A stretch of 64,000 nt of DNA from Marinoscillum furvescens DSM 4134. GTDB lineage: Bacteria; Bacteroidota; Bacteroidia; Cytophagales; Cyclobacteriaceae. A program made the translations under genes and the position numbers. The number at the start of each line of letters is the position of its first letter. Within the stretch, counting starts at the first letter, position 1. The notes below the pieces were generated by a model. It searched no databases. It worked only from the letters and a program-made list of their open reading frames with translations, and was not told the DNA's origin. The stretch is taken from the NCBI RefSeq assembly GCF_003386095.1, contig NZ_QREG01000007.1:1-64000 (forward strand). The letters run 5' to 3'. Of the stretch, positions 43,475 to 54,100 are shown piece after piece.

Positions 43475-43891
43475 CTAATCAGCTTCTGGCCTGAGTTTAT
43501 TCACAGATTCAGTGATCAGCTCTTTGAGAACCATCAGGTCTATATCGGTGAGCCTGTTGATGTACAGGCATCCCTTGCTCTTTTTATGTTTGCCTAGTTT
43601 ATTGAGGTAGGAGTCTATGGCATCAAACCCTGACATAAGGTAGAGTGTAAGACTTTGTTTGCGAGGTGAAAAACCGCAAAGAAACCATTCTCCAGACCTG
43701 CCGCTTTTGTATTGGTAGTGATAAGAGCCAAAACCGATAATACTAGAACCCCACATCACTGCCGGGGCTCCGGTGATTTCTTCCATCATTTCTTTTATGG
43801 CAAAACTGTCTTCCCTTTTGGTTTCTGATTCTATCGAGTTTAAAAACTCGGTTACACTTCCATCATGAGGTTGTGTCTTCAGTTCAGACAT
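43475..43891 (-). CDS. DUF1801 domain-containing protein
   Basis: A 138-residue cytoplasmic protein with the YdhG/DUF1801 fold: VTEFLNSIESETKREDS, MMEEITGAPAVMWGSSIIGF and the FSPRKQSLTLYLMSGFD segment. Such proteins resemble small iron-chaperone or heat-stable proteins; the function is not firm. The ATG at 43891 (MSELKTQ) is taken because the 19 codons before it look non-coding and contain a poly-T run upstream. It is last of the minus-strand group beginning with rnhB. Confidence 0.85.
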   Translation of the reverse strand: MSELKTQPHDGSVTEFLNSIESETKREDSFAIKEMMEEITGAPAVMWGSSIIGFGSYHYQYKSGRSGEWFLCGFSPRKQSLTLYLMSGFDAIDSYLNKLGKHKKSKGCLYINRLTDIDLMVLKELITESVNKLRPEAD

Positions 43892-43968
43892 AAGGTCACA
43901 TTTTTTTTGACGTTTTGTAAAAATAAAATGTTGCCCTGCCAGGTGCAAATCAGGGGTGTTACGTTTTA

Positions 43969-44307
43969 TTAACCAATTTTGCTCCCATTTGGAGATTCTT
44001 TGTCAGGTTTTATTAGGATTACCTCTTTGTCTTCATCATAAATGCCCATCACCAGACACTCACTCATCATTGGGCCGATTTGCTTCGGGGGGAAGTTTAC
44101 CACGGCAATTACCTGCCTTCCAATTAGGCTTTCAGGTGTATAGTGCATAGTGATCTGCGCTGAGCTTTTTTTGATACCCAGTTTACTGCCAAAGTCTACC
44201 GTTAGCTTATAAGCCGGGCGGCGTGCTTCGGGAAATGGTTCGGCAGAAATAACCGTACCCACGCGCATGTCTATTTTCTCAAAATCTTGCCAGGTGATCA
44301 TTTCCAT
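43969..44307 (-). CDS. csaA: CsaA-like tRNA-binding domain protein
   Basis: A 112-residue stand-alone OB-fold tRNA-binding domain as in CsaA, which has export-chaperone-like activity in Bacillus. Hallmarks: ITWQDFEKIDMRVGTVISAE, the RPAYKLTVDFG strand, GRQVIAVVNFPPKQIGPMMS and ECLVMG. The start overlaps the upstream outer-membrane protein gene by 10 nt. MEM at the N terminus allows a start two codons later. Confidence 0.9.
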   Translation of the reverse strand: MEMITWQDFEKIDMRVGTVISAEPFPEARRPAYKLTVDFGSKLGIKKSSAQITMHYTPESLIGRQVIAVVNFPPKQIGPMMSECLVMGIYDEDKEVILIKPDKESPNGSKIG

Positions 44308-45185
44308 TTATTCTTTGAAGGGGTTAATGGCACGATGAGTCCCAGGTATGGAAATCCGACTACCGATGATCTGTCTGAATACAAAAATATACCAGTGTCT
44401 AACGCTATTTTGCCCAAAGCAACCTGACATCCGCCTGTGTAGATAGCGTGATTTCGACTGGCATAATTTTCAGTCACGAAGTTTACATCCCAAAGGACCT
44501 TTAATGATCCACCAAAGTGTACCATAGGTTCAGGAAACCAGTTGCCATTGTCGTAGTATGATCCCACGCCTATGGAAATGTGGTTTTTGGGAGAGCCAAC
44601 AGCGATTTTACTAAAAAATGCCCCAAAGGGAGCAGGTTCTGGTCCAGCCATCAGAGCGTTTAGCGCACTGACTTCCAGGTGAATCATATCTTTTGAGATG
44701 GGAATGCTCAGGTTGGACCTGAGCCACATAGGGATGGACTCACTTTCATCGGTGATAGGGATGAAGCCCCCACCCATACTAAACTGATCGCTTAGCCCTA
44801 TCTGAAAGTCATTATAGACCAGGTAGATGTTATTGTAATACCCAGTGCCTTTTTCGAGTCCAAAGGCATTCGGGGAGCCCGCATACTTTTGAGGATACTC
44901 AAATTGTAGCAGTACATCATTGCTGTTTTTTGCGGAGGACTTTGGAGGCCGGGTACTGCCTGTGGTACGCTCAATCCTTTGGATGTCGTCAAACCGAATC
45001 TGAATGGTGCCAATGCTTTTTGTTTGGAAAAGAAAAAACTCTACCTGCTTTTCCACGATGTAACCAAAGTAGACATTTCCGTCTACGGTTTGTACACGAT
45101 ATTCGGTACTGTCTATTGCCTGACCAAAACTGGAGATAGGCCCCAGAAAAATGACTAGTACCAGGAGAATCAGGAGGCGGGTCAT
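44298..45185 (-). CDS. hypothetical exported outer-membrane-type protein
   Basis: A 295-residue exported protein with signal peptide (LLILLVLVIFLGPISSFG). Residues 25-75 look like a small beta-barrel/SH3-like part (VQTVDGNVYFGYIVEKQVEF, IQIRFDDIQRIERT); from about 95 on, strands alternate as in an outer-membrane barrel (YYNNIYLVYNDFQIGLSDQF, ISIGVGSYYDNGNWFPEPMV). No named family is recognised. It overlaps csaA by 10 nt at its 3' end. Confidence 0.7.
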   Translation of the reverse strand: MTRLLILLVLVIFLGPISSFGQAIDSTEYRVQTVDGNVYFGYIVEKQVEFFLFQTKSIGTIQIRFDDIQRIERTTGSTRPPKSSAKNSNDVLLQFEYPQKYAGSPNAFGLEKGTGYYNNIYLVYNDFQIGLSDQFSMGGGFIPITDESESIPMWLRSNLSIPISKDMIHLEVSALNALMAGPEPAPFGAFFSKIAVGSPKNHISIGVGSYYDNGNWFPEPMVHFGGSLKVLWDVNFVTENYASRNHAIYTGGCQVALGKIALDTGIFLYSDRSSVVGFPYLGLIVPLTPSKNKWK

Positions 45186-45213
45186 GTGAGAAATGTTAGG
45201 TTGAAACTAAAAT

Positions 45214-45840
45214 TTACTGACGTTTTTTGTGAAGTTTTTTTAAGACACGGCTAATCCGCTTTTGGTGGGAAGGGTGATGCAAATCTTTCAATCGGTTTTC
45301 TAAAATAAGAATGAGATCAGCGACATCTTCAGGTGTAATTACCGTGGCCCATTTCTCTGCATATTGGCCCAGCTGATTATCTGGAGCTCGCTGTATCTGA
45401 TCTAGCAGTAAGCCAGGGGTGGTAGCAATCGCAGGATAGAGCGCAAGCAAAATTTTCACTCCATGATCTCTGGTGATCACCGTGCCATTATCCATCACTT
45501 CCAGAATTTTTGGTAGGTGTGCTTCCAAAAACTTTGGACATTCATGCGCTATACTGCTGAGTACACACATGGCTCGCCATTGGATTTTATTGGAGGGGTG
45601 GTTGAGTAGCTCAAAGACCTGTTCCGCTTGAGGCCCTACCAACGCGGGTAGTTTTAGCCCAACCATTTCTAGCACCTTCAAGGTATCGGCAACCACATCA
45701 GTGTGTTCATCCTGAAGTAAGGAGATCAACTCATTTATGGACTCAGCATCGGCGGTTTGTACGATTTCGGCTGCCAGAGTTTTGTTCGGGCCTTCATTGT
45801 TGACACTCAGGCTTCTGGACAATCGCTCACGAATGCTCAC
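45214..45840 (-). CDS. HEAT-repeat-like hypothetical protein
   Basis: A 208-residue, mostly helical cytoplasmic protein whose helices recur about every 38 residues ([60 protein letters not shown]), the pattern of HEAT/armadillo repeats. The C terminus is strongly basic ([17 protein letters not shown]). Function is unknown; a protein-protein scaffold is likely. The start codon GTG overlaps the rnhB stop (GTGA), so it is coupled to rnhB. Confidence 0.75.
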   Translation of the reverse strand: MSIRERLSRSLSVNNEGPNKTLAAEIVQTADAESINELISLLQDEHTDVVADTLKVLEMVGLKLPALVGPQAEQVFELLNHPSNKIQWRAMCVLSSIAHECPKFLEAHLPKILEVMDNGTVITRDHGVKILLALYPAIATTPGLLLDQIQRAPDNQLGQYAEKWATVITPEDVADLILILENRLKDLHHPSHQKRISRVLKKLHKKRQ

Positions 45841-46451
45841 GAGTCGGATGTTTTGTCAAACAACTCGAGCTGAGCTGGCAATAGCTGAAAACTCATGCGA
45901 TGATGTGGGGTGGCTCCCTGAGCACGAATGGCAGATCGGTGGGCTTTGGTAGGGTAGCCTACATTGGTTTCCCAGCCATATCCGGGGTGTTTAGTAGCCA
46001 GCTCGCGCATGAGGTCATCACGGTGAGTTTTGGCTAGAATAGATGCTGCTGCGATGCTGTAGAATTTTCCATCCCCCTTGATGATGCACTCATGGCGTAG
46101 TTCTTTGTAAGCGTTGAAGCGATTGCCATCGATAAGTAGTAGCTCAGGAATGGGACTAAGCTGATCTATGGCACGATGCATGGCCAGGTAGGAGGCGTTC
46201 AGAATGTTGATTTCATCGATTTCCGCCGGGCTCACTACCCCAACCCCATAGGAGATCGCTGTGTCCATGATTTCTAGTCGGAGTTCATTGCGCTGCTTTT
46301 CCGTAAGCTGCTTGGAATCGTTGAGTACCTGATGCTCATAGTCAGCTGGCAAGATCACTGCCGCAGCTACTACTGGGCCGGCCAGGCAACCTCTGCCAGC
46401 CTCATCACATCCAGCTTCTATCAGTCCTTTTTCAAAATATGGTAACAGCAT
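45837..46451 (-). CDS. rnhB: ribonuclease HII
   Basis: Cleaves RNA in RNA-DNA hybrids and at single ribonucleotides in DNA. The 204 residues contain the signature [20 protein letters not shown] with the catalytic Asp and Glu, [19 protein letters not shown] and the late [18 protein letters not shown], all typical of bacterial type II RNase H. It is first in a minus-strand run of rnhB, HEAT protein, outer-membrane protein, csaA and DUF1801. No promoter box was recognised. Confidence 0.96.
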   Translation of the reverse strand: MLLPYFEKGLIEAGCDEAGRGCLAGPVVAAAVILPADYEHQVLNDSKQLTEKQRNELRLEIMDTAISYGVGVVSPAEIDEINILNASYLAMHRAIDQLSPIPELLLIDGNRFNAYKELRHECIIKGDGKFYSIAAASILAKTHRDDLMRELATKHPGYGWETNVGYPTKAHRSAIRAQGATPHHRMSFQLLPAQLELFDKTSDS

Positions 46452-46604
46452 CTCGTAAAATTAAGGCAATCAAAGTTTTTGAACCGTTATTTCGTTTATT
46501 CAAGCTTGGGACGCTAATTGTACACCTGTGATATTTTTTTCATTACATCGATGGGGGTAAAGTTTAGGGTGGCTGTCTAGTAATTGAAAAAACCATTTTT
46601 AACC

Positions 46605-48959
46605 ATGTCTAAAATTTTCTCTTTGCTGTTTTTAGCTTGCCTTTGCACCAGCCTGATGGGGCAATCACTTACTCAAACCGTAAAAGGGCGTGTGATTGAT
46701 CGCGATTCCAAGATGCCTCTGGTAGGTGTAACCGTTTGGATACCTGATACCGAGCCTATTACAGGTGGTGTGACGGATGTAGATGGCATTTTTAGAATCC
46801 AATCGGTGCCCGTAGGGCGTGTCAATCTCATGGTTTCGTCAGTAGGCTATGAGCAAAAAAGCCTTTCAGGTATTGTGGTATCGTCTGGTAAAGAGGTGTT
46901 TTTGGAACTCGCACTCGTGGAGTCGCTAGAGAAAATGGAAGCCGTAGAAGTCATCGCTGATAAGCAGGAGGCCCATAACAAAGCCCAAAATGAAATGGCC
47001 ACCGTGAGTGCAATTTCGCTGAGTGTAGAAGAGACCAGTAGGTATGCCGCGACCTTTGGTGATCCTGCACGGGCTGCAGTAAGTCAGGCAGGAGTTACTA
47101 CAGGAGGAGATGATCTGCTCAACGAGATCGTAATACGAGGTAATTCACCAAAAGGTATACTCTGGCGGCTGGAAGGTGTGGAAATCCCCAACCCCAACCA
47201 CTTTACGTCTGTAGGTTCGTCGGCTGGTGGCATCAGCATGCTCAGTGGCAATGTGCTCAGCAATTCTGATTTCTTTACCGGAGCTTTTCCGGCTCAGTAT
47301 GGCAATGCTACTTCCGGAATCTTCGATTTGAACCTTCGAAACGGAAACTTTGATAAGCGCGAGCATGCCTTTCAGGCCGGGCTGCTGGGTATTGCAGCAG
47401 CCTCAGAAGGCCCACTTAGTAAGTCATCCAACGCTTCTTATTTGGTAAACTATCGATATTCTACGCTCGCGCTTTTTGATCACATCGGAATAGACATCAT
47501 GGGTGAGCAGGAGGACATTACTTTTCAGGATTTGTCTTTTAAGATCAACCTCCCTACTCGCAAGATGGGGGTGTTTTCACTATGGGGTCTGGCTGGTGCC
47601 AATACGTATGGGTATCAGGCAGACACGGTGAATACCGATGACTACTACTTCGAGGACGAGAAGCAAGCTTTAGGAGTAGCTGGGCTGACACACAAAGTTT
47701 TCCTGGGTGACCGAACTTACCTTGAGTCTATCGTGTCGGTTTCGGCGAATCAGTCCAAATATCAAGAAGATTCGATGAACGTTTTTGTCTGGTACACAGA
47801 AGACTTTTTGCAATCTCAATGTCGAATTTCTTCCATGATCAATCATAAATTAAGTCCGCGCAACACCCTGAGAGCTGGAGCCATTTACAGCTTGCTGGGG
47901 TATGACATGTCGAGCACGGAGTGGAGTTATAGGAATTCGCGCTACGAATCTCCTTTGGACGACTCGGGCATGAACAGTCTGGTGCAGGGCTATGCGCAAT
48001 GGCAGCACCGACCTCATCCAAATGTCACGGTAAACATGGGTATGCATTCAACTTATTTTTCCCTCAATGGCAATTTTTACCTGGAGCCTCGAGCTGGTTG
48101 GAGGTGGCAAGTTTCACCAAGAGGCACTTTCACCGGCGGACTCGGCCTGCATAGCCGTATGGAAACGATCGCGCTATACATGGGCAGGGCTGAGCAGTCT
48201 GATGGCAGCTATGTACATCACAATCAAAACCTCGGATTTACCCGGGCGGCCCATTCGGTGGTTGGCTTTGAGCAGACGATTGGCAACTATTGGCGAGCTA
48301 AGGCGGAGGTCTACTACCAATACCTTTATGATGTGCCCATTTGGCCAAAAGATACGGCTACCATGTCTGAGAAGCTGACTTTTTCGGCAATCAACAGTTA
48401 CGATGGCTATACCAGCCAAAAGTTATCCAATGGTGGCACCGGCAGAAACTGTGGGATAGAATTCACGATAGAGCGCGGCTTTCGCAAAAACTACTACCTA
48501 ATGGCTACCACATCTTTGTATGAGTCGCTATACACCGGCAGAGATGGTGTGGAACGAAACACTATTTTCAATGGAAATTTCATAGTGAATGCCTTAGGAG
48601 GGCGAGAATTTGTCTTTCGAGACGGGCAGCGCGTACTCAGCATCAATGGGCGCCTCATTTTGGCCGGAGGCAAGCGCGAAACACCTATAGATATGAATGC
48701 CTCTCGTGAAGCAGGCTTTACCATGCGAGATTACAGCCGTAGCTATGAAGAGCGCCTGCCTAGCTATTTCAGGGTGGATGCGGGTGTGAGTTACAAAATC
48801 AATAAACCAGCCATGGCTTCTGTCTTTTCCATCAATGTGCAAAACGTACTCGGCTGGGAAAATGTAGCCTATCGCTATTATGGTCCACGTACAGATAAGA
48901 TACTTACTGCTCCTCAGTTGGGGATGTTTCCAAACCTCAGCTATAAGGTGGAGTTTTAG
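46605..48959 (+). CDS. TonB-dependent receptor-like protein with carboxypeptidase-regulatory domain
   Basis: A 784-residue outer-membrane protein. A signal peptide (IFSLLFLACLCTSLMG) is followed by a CarboxypepD_reg-like domain (about 23-105, VKGRVIDRDSKMPLVGVTVW), a plug region with VEETSRYAATFGDPARAAV and IVIRGNSPKGILWRLEGVEI (about 140-200), and a long barrel ending in Phe (PNLSYKVEF). It lacks a SusD partner and is shorter than SusC, so it may import a siderophore, metal or peptide rather than glycan. The ATG at 46605 is preferred over the upstream TTG. Confidence 0.88.
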   Translation: MSKIFSLLFLACLCTSLMGQSLTQTVKGRVIDRDSKMPLVGVTVWIPDTEPITGGVTDVDGIFRIQSVPVGRVNLMVSSVGYEQKSLSGIVVSSGKEVFLELALVESLEKMEAVEVIADKQEAHNKAQNEMATVSAISLSVEETSRYAATFGDPARAAVSQAGVTTGGDDLLNEIVIRGNSPKGILWRLEGVEIPNPNHFTSVGSSAGGISMLSGNVLSNSDFFTGAFPAQYGNATSGIFDLNLRNGNFDKREHAFQAGLLGIAAASEGPLSKSSNASYLVNYRYSTLALFDHIGIDIMGEQEDITFQDLSFKINLPTRKMGVFSLWGLAGANTYGYQADTVNTDDYYFEDEKQALGVAGLTHKVFLGDRTYLESIVSVSANQSKYQEDSMNVFVWYTEDFLQSQCRISSMINHKLSPRNTLRAGAIYSLLGYDMSSTEWSYRNSRYESPLDDSGMNSLVQGYAQWQHRPHPNVTVNMGMHSTYFSLNGNFYLEPRAGWRWQVSPRGTFTGGLGLHSRMETIALYMGRAEQSDGSYVHHNQNLGFTRAAHSVVGFEQTIGNYWRAKAEVYYQYLYDVPIWPKDTATMSEKLTFSAINSYDGYTSQKLSNGGTGRNCGIEFTIERGFRKNYYLMATTSLYESLYTGRDGVERNTIFNGNFIVNALGGREFVFRDGQRVLSINGRLILAGGKRETPIDMNASREAGFTMRDYSRSYEERLPSYFRVDAGVSYKINKPAMASVFSINVQNVLGWENVAYRYYGPRTDKILTAPQLGMFPNLSYKVEF

Positions 48960-48960
48960 T

Positions 48961-48968
48961 TAGCTTTG
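48961..48968 (+). promoter_or_regulatory. -7-like box abutting the Nudix start
   Basis: TAGCTTTG fits TAnnTTTG and ends 5 nt before the ATG at 48974, as in the WG-protein gene. A leaderless transcript would result, or the box is chance. Confidence 0.35.
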
Positions 48969-48973
48969 CTGGC

Positions 48974-49516
48974 ATGGAACCAAACCCCTGGAAACTACAA
49001 AAAAGCAAACGCCTATACGACAATCCGTGGATTACCCTCGAGGAGGATGAGGTGATCAATCCTGGAGGAGGTATTAGTCATTACGGAAAAGTTCTTTTTA
49101 AGAATTACGCAATAGGTATAGTGCCACTGGATGAAGAAATGAACACCTGGCTGGTGGGCCAGTGGCGCTATACGCTCAATGAATATTCGTGGGAGATACC
49201 CATGGGGGGCGGGCCAAAAGACGAACCCAGGCTGGATGCTGCCAAACGAGAGCTAAAAGAAGAAACCGGCCTATCAGCTGAAAAGTGGACAGAGTTTGTG
49301 AAAATGCATACTTCCAATTCGGTAACTGATGAAGTTGGCTTTGCATATCTGGCAGAGGGACTTACACAGGGCGAGACGGAGTTTGAAGAAACCGAAGATT
49401 TGAAAATCTGGAAATTGCCTTTTGCCGAAGCGCATCAGATGGTGCTGGACGGGAAAATAACAGACAGCCTAAGCATGGTGGCCATTATGAAGTTAGCCAG
49501 GATGCTCAAGCTTTAG
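48974..49516 (+). CDS. Nudix hydrolase (ADP-ribose pyrophosphatase-like)
   Basis: A 180-residue Nudix enzyme with the box G-x5-E-x7-REL-x-EE-x-G seen as GGGPKDEPRLDAAKRELKEE followed by TGL (about 77-99). The N-terminal WKLQKSKRLYDNPWITLEED and strand VGQWRYTLNEYSWEIPMGGG fit the ADP-ribose/NDP-sugar diphosphatase branch. It begins 14 nt after the receptor gene, so read-through is possible in addition to the box at 48961. Confidence 0.9.
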   Translation: MEPNPWKLQKSKRLYDNPWITLEEDEVINPGGGISHYGKVLFKNYAIGIVPLDEEMNTWLVGQWRYTLNEYSWEIPMGGGPKDEPRLDAAKRELKEETGLSAEKWTEFVKMHTSNSVTDEVGFAYLAEGLTQGETEFEETEDLKIWKLPFAEAHQMVLDGKITDSLSMVAIMKLARMLKL

Positions 49517-49573
49517 TTTGGGTCCTATCTTTTTTTGAAAGTGCAAACCTCTAGGAAGGGCCGTGTGCTTTTC

Positions 49574-49581
49574 TATCTTTG
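49574..49581 (+). promoter_or_regulatory. -7 box of the MATE exporter
   Basis: TATCTTTG fits TAnnTTTG and lies 29 nt before the GTG at 49611, inside the longer open frame, so it argues for the downstream start. Confidence 0.55.
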
Positions 49582-49610
49582 CCTCCGCAAAACACATAAC
49601 CCCAAAAGCA

Positions 49611-50918
49611 GTGACCCTCAAAGAGCATTTTCGTAAGAACGTAGTGCTGGCTTATCCTGTAGTGATCGGTCAGCTAGGTCACATTATGGTATCAGTGGCT
49701 GATACCGTAATGGTGGGGCAGGTGGGAGTCATTCCTCTGGCAGCTGCCACTTTTGCGGGGACGTTTTATCACATATTGATGATGTTCGGGATTGGGGTGA
49801 GCTATGCGGTCACTCCACTAGTGGCATCTACAGATTCCAAGCATCAGAACAGGTTGATGTTTTTGCTGCAAAATGGTCTGGTGCTCAATGCACTACTAGC
49901 TCTGGTTTTGGTTGCCATTGGACTGATAGCCAGTCAGTATCTCATGTATTTTGGTCAGGAAACGGAAGTTGCCATAGCGGCTAAGCCCTATCTGGTAGTG
50001 GTGAGTTTTTCTTTGTTTCCGCTGATGGTCTTTCAGACATTCAGGCAGTTTGCGGAGGGCCTATCCGATACTTTTAACCCGATGGTGGTGTCCATCGTGT
50101 CCAACCTGCTCAATGTTGCGCTAAACTACGTGCTGATCTATGGTGCGCTCGGTTTTCCGGAAATGGGTCTGCTTGGAGCAGCTTACGCCACGCTGATTAG
50201 TCGTGTGGTCATGAGCTTGATGATGGTACTCATCATTCGCACAAAGCTGACGGGCTTTGCTTGGTCTTTTGATACTCAGCAGGCCTGGCGCATGGTGAAA
50301 ATTGGGGTGCCCTCCGGTATGCAGTATGTTTTTGAGGTGGGGGCTTTTGCTACGGCAGCCATCATGGTAGGCTGGATCAGTGCCGAGGCGCTGGCCGCAC
50401 ATCAGATTGCCCTCAATCTGGCAGCCATCACTTACATGAGTGCCACGGGCATCGCTGCTGCTTCCACCATTCGTATTGGCAATCAGCTGGGGCTGAAAGA
50501 CGCTAAAAATCTACGGCTGGCAGGCTATACATCATTTACCACTGTGGCTATCTTCATGACCTTTACAGCGCTCACTTTTATAGTGCTACGGTATGAACTT
50601 ACTGCACTGTATGTAAAAGACGCTTATGTACAATCGCTTGCTGCAGGATTGCTTATTGTGGCTGCTGCCTTTCAAGTTTCGGATGGACTACAGGCCGTGG
50701 GGCTGGGTGTGCTCCGCGGGCTTACTGATGTGAAGGTGCCAACGTTGATTACGTTCATCGCTTTTTGGATATTGGCCATACCTGGAGGCTACCTTTTGGG
50801 CTTCACGTTTGACCTGGGAGTCTACGGTGTATGGTACGCATTATCTGGAGGACTTACCGTAGCAGCTATCTTACATATCATTCGGTTCCAGAGCTTATTG
50901 AAAAGGCTCCGCTTTTAA
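49611..50918 (+). CDS. MATE family efflux transporter
   Basis: A 435-residue inner-membrane antiporter with 12 predicted helices in two similar halves, exporting cationic or lipophilic compounds with Na+ or H+ in known members. Typical first-half sequence is PVVIGQLGHIMVSVADTVMV; the second half begins near VKIGVPSGMQYVFEVGAFAT. The GTG at 49611 (TLKEHFRKN...) is preferred over the upstream GTG at 49563 because a -7 box lies between them and MATE proteins start shortly before the first helix. No regulator gene is adjacent. Confidence 0.92.
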   Translation: MTLKEHFRKNVVLAYPVVIGQLGHIMVSVADTVMVGQVGVIPLAAATFAGTFYHILMMFGIGVSYAVTPLVASTDSKHQNRLMFLLQNGLVLNALLALVLVAIGLIASQYLMYFGQETEVAIAAKPYLVVVSFSLFPLMVFQTFRQFAEGLSDTFNPMVVSIVSNLLNVALNYVLIYGALGFPEMGLLGAAYATLISRVVMSLMMVLIIRTKLTGFAWSFDTQQAWRMVKIGVPSGMQYVFEVGAFATAAIMVGWISAEALAAHQIALNLAAITYMSATGIAAASTIRIGNQLGLKDAKNLRLAGYTSFTTVAIFMTFTALTFIVLRYELTALYVKDAYVQSLAAGLLIVAAAFQVSDGLQAVGLGVLRGLTDVKVPTLITFIAFWILAIPGGYLLGFTFDLGVYGVWYALSGGLTVAAILHIIRFQSLLKRLRF

Positions 50919-50936
50919 TCAAAAGCTGCCCTTTAT

Positions 50937-50957
50937 GCGCCAAATAGCGCGTTTTTT
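50937..50957 (+). terminator. short terminator after MATE gene
   Basis: GCGC-CAAATA-GCGC followed by G and six T, 18 nt after the MATE stop. The stem is short but the T-run is good. The rest of 50958-51128 is the leader of the adhesin gene, without a recognisable -7 box. Confidence 0.5.
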
Positions 50958-51128
50958 CTAAAGAATCTTGTCGCTGATTTGTTGGTTTTGCATGTCTAAG
51001 CGGTACTTTTTTCATTCATAGAGTACACCGGACACTTCACCGAAACGCCGATTTACTTCAACGAGTCCCATCGATTTCTTACCTGAAATCAGACCAATTT
51101 CGGCCTACAAACCATTAAAACAAACAGC

Positions 51129-54100
51129 GTGAAAAAGACCATTCAAACGGTATTATTTTTTATTGTCTGTCTATCCAGTCAGCAAGTACTTGCTCAGTTG
51201 GATACACGACATTACATCCCACCTATGTACGCTCGCGTAGATCAGGCCACGGGAGGATCGGAAGACATTTATCTCGTCTTAACAACTCCCAAAACAACCG
51301 CCTTTACCGTCCAGGTAATGAATGGAGCGCAGGATACGCTAGCCTCCATTTTGCTTTCCAGAAGCTCACCTCAAATATTGTCAACAGCAGATTTGGGCAT
51401 GAGTAAAGGTAACGCCTCCAATTACCTTGTGCCTACATCAGCATTAGGTGTGAAACAAACGACAGAGGGATTGATTCTGCGAGCGAATAAAGCATTTTTC
51501 GCCAGTGTACGAGTGAATGAAGGAGCGCAGGCTGGCTCGCTCACTGCTAAGGGTACTGCCGGTTTGGGTAAAGACTTCCGCTCTGGACACATATGGAATA
51601 ACGAGAACACCTCCAATATCAATAAGAAAACCCATTTCATAAGCGTAATGGCTACTGAGGACAATACTAACGTCTCTTTTTCTGATTTCGGTAGTGTAGA
51701 TTTTGAGGTAGTGAACGAGAGTACCGGTTCTGTTGATTTCGTCCTTCACGAAGGAGAATCTGTGGTTTTGGCTGCTAATCCGCAGAGCTTGGGAGGAGGT
51801 CTATTTAAGAACCTCAACGATGTAAATGGTACAAGAATTACTGCAGATAAAGATATAGCTGTAAATACCGGATCGTGGCTTGCTGGATCTCCAACCAATA
51901 ATGGGGCAGGACGTGACATAGGTATTGATCAAATAGCTCCTGTTGAAAAAATAGGGGAGGAATATATCCTCATAAAAGGAGATGGAAACTCCAATGAAAA
52001 TGTCATTGTCGTAGCTACTGTAGATAATACTGATTTATACATCAATGGAGGCGCCACACCTGTAGCTACTGGTCTAAACGCCGGAGATTACCACCGTTTG
52101 ACGGCCACTGATTACAGCACAAACGACAATATGTATATCAACGCTACTCAGCCGGTCTATGTGTATCAAGGGCTGAACGCCACTGACAATGGCGGTAATA
52201 CTAATTCTGAAAGACAGCTAGGATTGAATTTCTTGCCTCCAATCATTTGTTTGGGTGGTAAAGAAGTAGACATTCCTTCAATCGATCAATTGGGACTACC
52301 ATTTATCCAGATCATCGCCGAAGCTGGCGAAACCTTGACAGTAAATGGCACGGATGAAACGGCAAACGCCAAATCAGTTTCCGGGAAGCCGGGTTATGAA
52401 ACCTATAAAATTGGGGGTTATACCGGGAATGTGACGATTTCCAGTTCAAGGCCAATACGTGCCGCTTTGACGATTTTCAGTGGAGATAAAGGGTTTGGTG
52501 GCTTTTTCTCTGGGTTCACTACAGAGCCAGTGATTGAGACGCCAGATGGTTATAACTCAGAAACATGTATTCCAGATAACCTTCCGGTGACACTCACAGC
52601 AGAAGGTTTTGACTCGTATCAGTGGTACCGTGATGGCATTCGTCTGGACGGTGAAACCTCGGCCAGTATTTCCGTAGACGCTCCTGGTGACTATACCGCT
52701 ACAGGGTCTATTTCTGCATGTGCTGAGTCCGAGCATTCATATCCTTTAAATATCAAATTATGTCCAGGAGAAATTGCGATTGCTAAAGATACTGTTGCGG
52801 TAACGAATCTTGGAAATGGTACTTACGATGTGGAGTTTGAGTTGACCGTGGAAAACTTTAATTCCAGCCAGTCAGCGACAAATTTACAGATTCTCGAAAA
52901 AATCGAAGATGGCTTACCTGCAGGTGCATCAGCTACCTTAAAAACCGCTCCGACCATCACCAGTGGCACGTTTTCTAATGGAGGCTTGGAGTCTGGTTTT
53001 AATGGTAAAACTGATGTGATCATGTTGGATACCACGGGTGTAGGCACCGAGTTGGCTGCAGCTACCCTGGTGAAGATCCGATTCACAGTCAACGTGGATA
53101 TGAATTCGGCAACTACCGATGGATATGAAAATCAGGCCCAGGTTTCCAATATGCTCAATGGCGACAATGATGGCGTTACCGGACCATTCAACAATCAGGA
53201 TTTTTCTGATTTCGGAAGTAACCCTGATCCCGATGGAGATGGTGATGGTACAGAGTCAGGGGAAAACGATCCTACTTTCGTTTGTTTGATTAACTCTACG
53301 ATCTCTTATGATTTTGACAAAATCTGTACAGATGGTGCAGACATGTCTCCTACAATCACAGGCCTTTCGGGAGGTGAATTTAGCGCGGATTATGGAATGG
53401 TGGTCGATGCTTCCACAGGGGTAGTGGATGCCTCTGAAAGCATTCCAGGAGGAACCTATAACGTGTATTATTCTTTCGGAGGGAAATGTGAAAATTCATT
53501 CGCAATTACTGTTGAAAACAACCCATTAAATACCGCATCGCTTGCCGCTATCCCGGCTACTTGTGAAGATGATGGTGCGAGTGTGACGATCGAAAATCTG
53601 GAAGCAAACGAGACTTACGACATTTCTTATGACATCAATGGTGGTGCTACACAAGCAGCTTCTGCAGTGACCGCCAATGCCAGCGGAGCTTTGACATTTA
53701 CTACCATAGCACTTTCTAATAGTGACAATGGTGTAACCCTTAATGTTACCCTAATCGATGACAACAATTCAAGTTGTACTTTCAGTAGCACGCTATCAGG
53801 AACGCTTACTGTAGAGCCAAAGCCGAATACTTCTAGTTTGACTGTTAGTTCAGGTAATATTTGTTTAGGTGATGATGCCACCGCAACTATTTCCGGTTCT
53901 CTGGCGAATGGTTCTTACCAGTTTACCTATGATTTATCCGGAGCAAATACAGCTTCCGCTCAAACGACTTCTGTGACTTTAAGCAATGGAAATGGTACGG
54001 GTAGCTTTTCCATTCCTGCTGCACAGCTTACTACACGTGGCAGTACGACAGTGGAAATTACAAAAGTAGCTTACACTACAGGTGAAAGCTGTGAAAGCAC